33,189 nucleotides of DNA. It comes from an uncultured Bacilli bacterium (lineage in GTDB: Bacteria > Bacillota_I > Bacilli_A > RF39 > UBA660). The translations under genes and the position numbers were made by a program. Positions within the stretch are counted from its first letter, which is position 1. Every line of letters begins with the position of its first letter. Location: positions 1 through 33,189 of the forward strand of contig CAKPAK010000006.1 in assembly GCA_934132915.1 (NCBI GenBank). Direction: 5' to 3'. Under the pieces are notes generated by a model, which did no database searches, had not been told where the DNA came from, and was given only the letters and a program-made list of their open reading frames with translations. Below are positions 16,534 through 23,700 of the stretch, piece after piece.

Positions 16534-17817
16534 TTAATCTAAAATACCACAAAGTGTAGGATCGATAACATCCCATACAGAATGTGCAAGTGTCAAAATT
16601 CCCTGTAAAATTGAAGGAGCCAGGAAGATTATAACTCCAACAATCAATCTTCTAATAAATTTTGATTGCGATTTTTTTATTTCGTCTTCATTTGCCGAAA
16701 ATATAGCACGTGCAAAATCCAAAGACCCCATCACAATTAATATAATAGGAACAACAATTTTAACAACTGTTAAAATTGTTTTCAACAAATCTACTAATGT
16801 AGAATCACCATCATCTCCACCTAATAAAGCTTTACATCCACCAATAAGAATCTCACCGTTAATTAAATTTTTCCCAGGAGTTGGCTCAGTTTCTCTAAGT
16901 TTTAATCCAGAATTTGAACCATCACTAGTAGTTTCACTAACTCCAGTTTCATATTTTAAGGGGTCACAAGTACCTCCTAATTCTGCATACCAATCCTTTT
17001 TATCAAAAGTATTCAAACAAAAAGTAATATTTGGACAAACACCTTCTTTAAATACTTTAGCATAATCTTTTTCAAACGTAGAATAATCAGAACCTTTGGC
17101 AAAAAAATAAAATTTGTTATTCTCACCAACATTTACCATATGCTCTGAATCATAATATGTTGCTCCAACACTACTATCACCATCTCCTTTAGTAACAGAT
17201 TCAATAAGTAAACTTTGCTTTCCTGAAGAATATGTATTTAAAAACATCTGAATTCCAAACTTCAACTTACTATTCAATAAATCATCACCAGACATCGGAA
17301 TTATAGAAGCATAACAAGCTTGAACTTTTTCTCCATTCTTTCCTGTACCCTCAGAAGATTTACCATCAAGCGCTTTCAATTTTTTACATAAAGAATCACT
17401 ACTACTAAAATTTTTACAATATTTTTCCTTTACATATCCATAGCAAGAAGTTGTACCTCCACAAACAGAAGTCGATAAAAAAGTTTTAAAATTAGCATCA
17501 GAATCAAATGATTGAGATAATCCAGTGTCTCTCACATAAAAAGTAGCAATATTATCAGCACCATTGCAATCATCACTTAATAAAAGACCTGCACCACCGT
17601 ACAACTTCATTTCTCCTTCATTCTTAGCCTTACTATTATCTTTACATGTTACAACACAACCAGCATTATTATTAGGCTCATAGCACAGTTTATCAGCTAA
17701 ATCAGCATCAAATTGAAAAACATAATCCTTAGCATCCGCATAACAACTACAAGGCTTCAATAAAACAACAATCAAAAGTATCACAAATAAATATTTCTTG
17801 CTTACAAACAATTTCAT
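16534..17817 (-). CDS. Secreted Cys-rich protein with C-terminal VirB2/TrbC-like two-helix domain
   Basis: 427 residues from ATG 17817 (GGATGGTGA upstream; the ATG at 17835 has no site). A signal peptide (1-26) leads to an extracellular region of about 300 residues with no family I recognise. Fourteen cysteines remain after the signal region, an even number that suggests disulphides. The last 90 residues have two hydrophobic helices (about 342-367 and 384-412) around a charged loop (SANEDEIKKSQSKFIRR). This is the pilin-like arrangement normally found as a stand-alone small protein (VirB2, TrbC, Maff2) just before virB6 in conjugation modules, the position it holds here. Probable role: a membrane scaffold or pilin-like subunit carrying a surface domain. 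First gene of the T4SS operon. Confidence 0.8.
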   Translation of the reverse strand: MKLFVSKKYLFVILLIVVLLKPCSCYADAKDYVFQFDADLADKLCYEPNNNAGCVVTCKDNSKAKNEGEMKLYGGAGLLLSDDCNGADNIATFYVRDTGLSQSFDSDANFKTFLSTSVCGGTTSCYGYVKEKYCKNFSSSDSLCKKLKALDGKSSEGTGKNGEKVQACYASIIPMSGDDLLNSKLKFGIQMFLNTYSSGKQSLLIESVTKGDGDSSVGATYYDSEHMVNVGENNKFYFFAKGSDYSTFEKDYAKVFKEGVCPNITFCLNTFDKKDWYAELGGTCDPLKYETGVSETTSDGSNSGLKLRETEPTPGKNLINGEILIGGCKALLGGDDGDSTLVDLLKTILTVVKIVVPIILIVMGSLDFARAIFSANEDEIKKSQSKFIRRLIVGVIIFLAPSILQGILTLAHSVWDVIDPTLCGILD

Positions 17818-17835
17818 TATCAATTCACCATCCAA

Positions 17836-18315
17836 CTTTTTTTCAACCTAAACTTACAAAACAATTATAACACATAACTTAAAAATTCCAAACAAAAAAA
17901 TTCCTCTCCATCAGGATGAAAATATAATTTAGAATCTATATATTGCCTTAAGTCTTATTTTAAAAGGATTTATTTAAATATTTTATCTTAAAAACCGAAC
18001 GTATATTTTTCAAAAAACATAAGATTTTTTTAATAAAACCATATTCTTTTAATATAATTTTTACAAAAATATTACTTTTGAATTAAAATCAATAATAAAA
18101 TTTATGTACTCGACAGATAAAAGCTACTAATTATGATAATTAATTATACTACAAATAACTAATAAATAAGGATTTTATCATATACGAAGTTAACGGTTTT
18201 TCGAGTATAAATTTCTCATTAGCCCTTTATTTATAAGGATTTAGAATGATTTAAAAATTATTTCATAATTTTATCCTGCCTCTCCATGAACAAAAGAGAT
18301 AAAATCTTTAAAATC
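17836..18315. other. 480-base AT-rich gap between the FN3 operon and the T4SS operon
   Basis: No convincing gene on either strand; a weak open frame on the plus strand only enters the antisense of the upstream gene. The right part (nearest 18316) contains TTTTATC...GATAAAA, a loose stem after the 242-residue gene. The octamer AAGGATTT occurs three times (17964, 18168, 18235). The left end holds the T4SS promoter. No tRNA, riboswitch or attachment site is recognised. Confidence 0.6.
17864..17892 (-). promoter_or_regulatory. Extended -10 promoter of the T4SS operon
   Basis: On the minus strand TGTTATAAT gives a perfect TATAAT (17864-17869) with a TGn extension, and TTTGGA (17887-17892) lies 17 bases upstream as a weak -35. 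It is the last good promoter before a run of seven tightly packed genes. Confidence 0.7.
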
Positions 18316-19044
18316 CTATCCCTTTTTATCGATTGTATTCAAATTTTCCAAAGAAGCAGTCAAAACAACATTCTGCCCCTGATAGTCAATAATATCCCTA
18401 GCAACATAAATTTTATAATAATCATTCTTAACATAAATATCCATATCATCCGACTGAATCGTTCGATACAAATCATTCTTCTTATCATAATAAGAAATCG
18501 AATTTTGCGCCTTTGCCACTAAATAAGAATAAGAAGATAAATTCACTTCTTCCTTCCCAATTACTAAAGTAACTGGCTCAATAAAGAAATACAAATCTTT
18601 CCCATCATAGAAAAAGTAATGATTTAATTTCCCAAAATAACGATTTGTTGTTAATTGATATATCCCTTTCTGATAAGTAATATAAGAATAACCTCGACTC
18701 AAATATTCCGCACAACTAAGTGTTGGCATAACCACACTCATATCTCTTGGAAATAAAACAACATTCCCACTCTGATAATAAACTGGTGTAGAATCTAAAT
18801 TAACCTCTATATCTTTTGGCTTAAAATCCACAACAACACCTTTTTTATTCTTACTAACTACTGCCTGATAAGGATACTTTTCATCATTAAAATATTGATA
18901 AACCGCTTCTTTCTTATCCACCCGATAATTACTACTCACCATAATTTTATAATAAACAAGAAAAGAAATAAAAACGACAACAATTAAACTAATAGGAATA
19001 ATTAACTTATAATTCTCTTGAACCCACTTTTCAAATTTTTTCAT
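18316..19044 (-). CDS. Membrane-anchored extracytoplasmic protein, third gene of the FN3 operon
   Basis: 242 residues: a short cytoplasmic N-terminus, one helix (about 13-35) and about 200 residues outside, predicted mostly beta. No known family is recognised. Its pattern (a strand pair around VYYQSGNVVLFP, then YSYITYQKGIYQLTTN, FFYDGKDLYFFIEPVTLVIG, and late DIYVKNDYYKIYV) resembles the N-terminal 200 residues of both upstream proteins. So the three products may share one membrane-proximal domain, with this one lacking the Gly-rich linker and FN3 part. AAGGAGGAGT precedes the start, nine bases after the 538-residue gene. It contains a single extracellular cysteine. Confidence 0.7.
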   Translation of the reverse strand: MKKFEKWVQENYKLIIPISLIVVVFISFLVYYKIMVSSNYRVDKKEAVYQYFNDEKYPYQAVVSKNKKGVVVDFKPKDIEVNLDSTPVYYQSGNVVLFPRDMSVVMPTLSCAEYLSRGYSYITYQKGIYQLTTNRYFGKLNHYFFYDGKDLYFFIEPVTLVIGKEEVNLSSYSYLVAKAQNSISYYDKKNDLYRTIQSDDMDIYVKNDYYKIYVARDIIDYQGQNVVLTASLENLNTIDKKG

Positions 19045-19053
19045 GACTCCTCC

Positions 19054-20670
19054 TTAATAACGAAACTTATAATCAACATTAGGACTAACAGTATAAGTAT
19101 TAAAATTCAAAGAAACCAATTTAACCGTCAGAAGAGGATTATCTGAACTTCTAAGATCTAGCCCCGATAAATCCAAATAACAATCCCGTCCACTAACTTC
19201 TGAAACACTTCCCAAAGAAGGAACACTAGCACTAACTCCCGTAAATTGATCATTCAAATAAAGACTCAAGCTCCCTCCTGTAACCGTATAATTTCGTTCA
19301 AAAGAAATTTTATAATACAACTTATTGCCAACAATCTTGGTAACATTCAAATAAATTTTTGGCAAATAAGTATGAAGACCAACCTCATCAAAGGTAGATT
19401 CCTTCAAAATTCCCCTCTCATCATAATAACTATATTTAAAAGTCAAATTATAATATACATTAGGAGATAAATCACGAATAACCAGATTCGTATCCGTCTT
19501 AGACATATAAACCACATTCACAACCGAATTTACTGTATTTTCCACTTCAACATAAACACTCTTGTATTCATTATCAGGATCATACACCACATAATCAACA
19601 GAAATATTATCAATTTCTGGAGTAACCCGAACCACAGAAGTATTTTTTGCAGCATTAATTATTTTCTGAACCGTTTCATTAGAAACCCCATTATTATTTG
19701 AATAATTATTATTAAAATTAGAATTACTCCCATTAGTCGTTCCATTACTGTTAACTCCATTACTAATACCAGAATTATTTCCAGCCGTTCCTGTACCAGT
19801 ACCATTTCCTGTACCAGTACCATTTCCTATACCGGTACCGCTTCCAGTACCAGTGCCAGTCCCCCCTATACCAGTTCCAGAACCATCCCCACTACCAGTA
19901 CCACTTCCGCCACCAGTACCGCCTCCAGTACCAGAGCCATCACTACCGGTAGAACCATTACCATTCGTACTATCATCATCTTTTTTATCTGCATTTAAAT
20001 TATAAGTATCTGGATCATATTGATTTGTACTCCCAATGATTTTCTTCAAATCAATATCTTCTCCTCCAAAATTTAACTTTTCATTAGCAATATCAAAAGT
20101 ATAAGATGAAGTCTTTAAAACAGTAGGAGTAATAGTCTTATAACTTGTTTTATCATTTAATAATAATGCATTCCCCAACTTATCCAAATGAACAATCAAA
20201 TAATTTCCTGTCACAAAGGAAGAATCTTTTGATTCAATTGTACGATCAATAATCAAATACATTCTATCCGCTAACTTATAAAACTTAGAATTCACCGAAC
20301 TCTTAATTTTATTTTCTCCCTTTATCGTTTCCACTTTTCCCGTCTTATTTACCCCATAAAACTTTCCATAAAGAGAAATATCTCCAGAACTTGAATCATA
20401 CACAACAGAATGACTACCCAAATCATAATTCTTATCATCATGAATCAAATAGTAATCCCCTCCCCATTTAATTCGAAGAGTTCCACTACTCGTTGTGGTA
20501 ATCATATTTTCATCCTTATCAAACAAAATTGAACCACTTTTCACCGTATAAGCGGTCTTCCCTACATCAATAGCTTTCTTTAGAAACAAAGAAAATATAA
20601 CAATAATGCCCACGCATAATATCCCTATTATTATTATCGTTTTCTTCGTTTTATTATTATATTTTCTCAT
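19054..20670 (-). CDS. Membrane-anchored surface protein: beta domain, Gly/Thr linker, FN3-like C-terminus
   Basis: 538 residues. A basic start and one helix (about 10-30) act as signal or anchor. Residues about 40-225 form a beta-rich domain of unknown family (ILFDKDENMITTTSSGTLRIKWGGDYYLI, MYLIIDRTI). Residues about 228-327 are an almost pure Gly/Thr/Ser/Asn linker encoded by short tandem repeats. The last 200 residues are FN3-like, with DLSPNVYYNLTFKYSY as the LxPxxxY signature and a second, less typical beta domain. There is no LPXTG motif, so it is held by its N-terminus. A strong AAAGGAGGA site precedes the start, 41 bases after the giant gene. A smaller relative of the upstream protein, probably working with it at the surface. 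Confidence 0.75.
   Translation of the reverse strand: MRKYNNKTKKTIIIIGILCVGIIVIFSLFLKKAIDVGKTAYTVKSGSILFDKDENMITTTSSGTLRIKWGGDYYLIHDDKNYDLGSHSVVYDSSSGDISLYGKFYGVNKTGKVETIKGENKIKSSVNSKFYKLADRMYLIIDRTIESKDSSFVTGNYLIVHLDKLGNALLLNDKTSYKTITPTVLKTSSYTFDIANEKLNFGGEDIDLKKIIGSTNQYDPDTYNLNADKKDDDSTNGNGSTGSDGSGTGGGTGGGSGTGSGDGSGTGIGGTGTGTGSGTGIGNGTGTGNGTGTGTAGNNSGISNGVNSNGTTNGSNSNFNNNYSNNNGVSNETVQKIINAAKNTSVVRVTPEIDNISVDYVVYDPDNEYKSVYVEVENTVNSVVNVVYMSKTDTNLVIRDLSPNVYYNLTFKYSYYDERGILKESTFDEVGLHTYLPKIYLNVTKIVGNKLYYKISFERNYTVTGGSLSLYLNDQFTGVSASVPSLGSVSEVSGRDCYLDLSGLDLRSSDNPLLTVKLVSLNFNTYTVSPNVDYKFRY
19788..19859 (-). repeat. 18-bp tandem repeat encoding the Gly/Thr linker
   Basis: Four consecutive 18-base units begin at 19788, 19806, 19824 and 19842. 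The first two are identical on the plus strand (TTCCTGTACCAGTACCAT) and the others diverged. Each encodes GTGTGN or a variant. The wider low-complexity tract runs from about 19690 to 19985. Being a multiple of three, copy-number change would alter linker length without shifting the frame. Confidence 0.8.
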
Positions 20671-20711
20671 GATTTCCTCCTTTTAAAATACCTATCCAAA
20701 TCTTAAATTCT

Positions 20712-23700
20712 CTATAAGTTTAAAATCGTCGTAAAGGTATCATTTCCCGTTTCCTGATCCTTAAGTAAAGTCTTCTTCCCATTCAACAAATAATAATATT
20801 TAGTAGAAATAATATAAGTATTTCCCATTCTAAAAGTAAAACTAGTATTCTCAGAATGACTTCCATCAGAAGTATCAATCAACAATCTTGGGGTCTTATC
20901 CGTATTAATCGTAAAAATATTTTCTTGATAAGTACCAGTTGTTTTACTAGAACCACCTTTTAAAGAAATCGTATAATCTACCTCAACAATATTATTTGCC
21001 AAATTTGTAGAACCATTATAAGTTAACACAATGTTTTTACCATTAGTATATGATGCCGTCATAGTCCCCAACGTAATTCCAGACGCAATCGGCGTATAGA
21101 TAAAATCAGTAAACGGCGTAACACTAACTTTCTCCTCTTCACTAAATCCAACATTATTACGATAAACTTGATAAGTTAATTCTACGTAATAAAGTGTATT
21201 AGATTTTAATCCCGTAAACTCTATCTTTTGGTTAATACTATTCACATTAAGTTCAACAGAACATTCTGAAGCCTTTTGAATATTTGGATTATTCTCTTTA
21301 TTTAAATAATATAAACACTGATTACTACCACTAGAAGAAGCAACAAGATTTCCCTTTTCATCTTTTAATCTAGCATAGTATTTTCCATATTTAATTACCT
21401 TATGCGTATCTATAATTTTTGGAGAAAAGGAAACATAATAGCCACTCTTATCCGTATATCCTGCCGATAAAGTATCCCCCAAACTAGCCGTTGCTTCTTG
21501 CAACAAAGGAATATTAATTGCATGTCGTAAACCACCTGAACTAACATCCTCACTAACTAAACTATCATTTTGATATAAAATTACTTTATCTTCTTCTTTA
21601 TATTGATTATTGGTAAATGGAACAGCATAAACAACTAACTTATAATGCCCATCACCAAATAAGAAATGATTACCATCAAATTGATAAACAATGGATTGAT
21701 TATTGATATTTTTCACTTCTGATCGATCCACAGAAATATAACATCCATTCACATAACCATTCTCACTACTACCAACCAAACTTTGGCGACAAGAATTCCC
21801 AAGACTACCATCAAAATTAACTGCCCTAAAATTAGGAACTTCATGCATCTCCCCCGTTGTAGGATCAACTTCATTAGAAGTTGTACCATCTGGTTCAAAC
21901 AATTCAAAACGAATCTTATAATTAGAAGTCTCTTTTAAAGCTAATCGCCATGTAAGCTTCTTTAAAGAACTTTCTCCTTGATAATCGAAAGGAAGTACAG
22001 AAAACTGAATCGTACTCAATATTCCTGAAGCATTTAATGTAGAAGTGGCATAATCTTTCGTAATATAAGAAGTTGTACTAGAACTATCATAAAGTCTTGT
22101 ATATTTTCCATCAATATAAGCAAAAACACGAAAATAATACTTAGTATCCGGATGCAAATCAGAAATGGTAACATCATCAATAGAAGCACTATATCCAAGA
22201 AGATCACTTCCCGTAATCGTAACATTACTATTATAAACACCTAATTTCCGAGAAAATTCAGCATCCTCATAAAATTCAACATAAACCTTCTTATGTTCTT
22301 TTCCATCTTTAATAAATTGATTATTTCCATAAATTCCCTTAGGTCGCATCCGAATCGTCACACTATTAATAGTATTTGTACCAGAAGTTACAGAAATCGT
22401 AGGAACAATCGTATTAAACTGATAAGTATTATCCCTCGTCTTCAAACTAGCAACATTTAATAACCGCGCTTGAATTCCATTATATTCCTTCTTCTCATCA
22501 ATTAAAGTCATTCCCGTATTTCTATAATCTACCCCAAACGCAACACCAATACTAGTAGCCAACTGATTCGTATTATAATAACTCGCCCCAATTAATGGAT
22601 CATAATTATCAGTATCCATCATCTGATTATACAAATAAAACATCTTTTGATCATTATCATAATCTTTTTTTGTAAAGTAAATTCCCATATTTCGTGCTTC
22701 TAAATTTGAATAAGATTTCTTTTCTGAACCCCCATTATAAATATTCAAATATTTTTTAGTAATAGCATCCTCTAGAATCAAACCATTCCTAAAAGATTGC
22801 TCAATTCCAACAAGTCCACTATCATAGTAAACATCCACATAAACAAGCATCTTATGACCAATAAATTTACTAATATTGGCATAATCAATTGCAATATAAG
22901 GATATTCTTCCATAATTTCATTTCCTTCTTCATCAACACGACCTGTAGGAATAGAAATCTTGCTCAATTGAGAAGCCAAGAAATATCTAGAATAATCACT
23001 AATATCTCCCTGATCTTTACTCTTAATCGTTACACGATAAGCATAAGCTTTATCAATCACCCCATTATGATTAAAACGAAGTTTCAAAACATTATCTTTA
23101 TCATCAATAATAGAATATGCCTCATTCCCATCATACTGATATTTCCCATCAAATCGATAATTGGTAATAGAAACATACTGAATTTTATTTGCCGTATCTT
23201 TTCTACCATAATAAAGTGTATATTCATCCTGTTCAGAAAAAGGAACAAAAACATCATGATATTCCCGATCATTAACAAAAGCATCAGAAACTTCTAAATA
23301 ATCATCGCCATTTTTCATTTTATAATATAAAGAATGATCAAATAAAGCATTATCAACATCATTCATTGAAAAAGAATAAGTAATCCCTTTCTCATTACTA
23401 TTTTTAATATAATGCGTATAAAATGGATCCTGCCGCTCAATAGGAACAACCTTATACAAAGCATCATTGCGATAATTAGGATTTGAACCATCTTCTGTTA
23501 CAAAATCAATATCAAAACCAATCCGATAAACATATCCACGGGTAAAATTATCTCCATTATCCATATCACTCGGATCTAAATATACAGTTATCTGCTTTGG
23601 TTGATACTTATTCCCCATCGCAACAGGAATCTTTTTGACTTGTTTCTTATTTGTTCCATTATAAATCGTAAAATTCACCGTCGCTTTTTCATAAGTAAAA

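Noticed and set aside
7290..17835. A complete integrative conjugative element or prophage
   Set aside because: No integrase, relaxase, coupling protein, phage structural genes or flanking direct repeats are visible.
18286..18522. A 78-codon plus-strand gene at the edge of the gap
   Set aside because: Most of it is antisense to the 242-residue protein; it has no binding site and no recognisable features.
19690..19985. A CRISPR array
   Set aside because: The repeats are contiguous, in frame and encode Gly/Thr; there are no unique spacers.
22797..23297. A 166-codon plus-strand frame opposite the giant gene, and similar long antisense frames (427-657, 5096-5428, 29906-30226, 30334-30729)
   Set aside because: They are antisense to well-supported genes, rich in Asn/Ile/Lys/Thr as expected from AT-rich antisense, and lack ribosome binding sites and family motifs.
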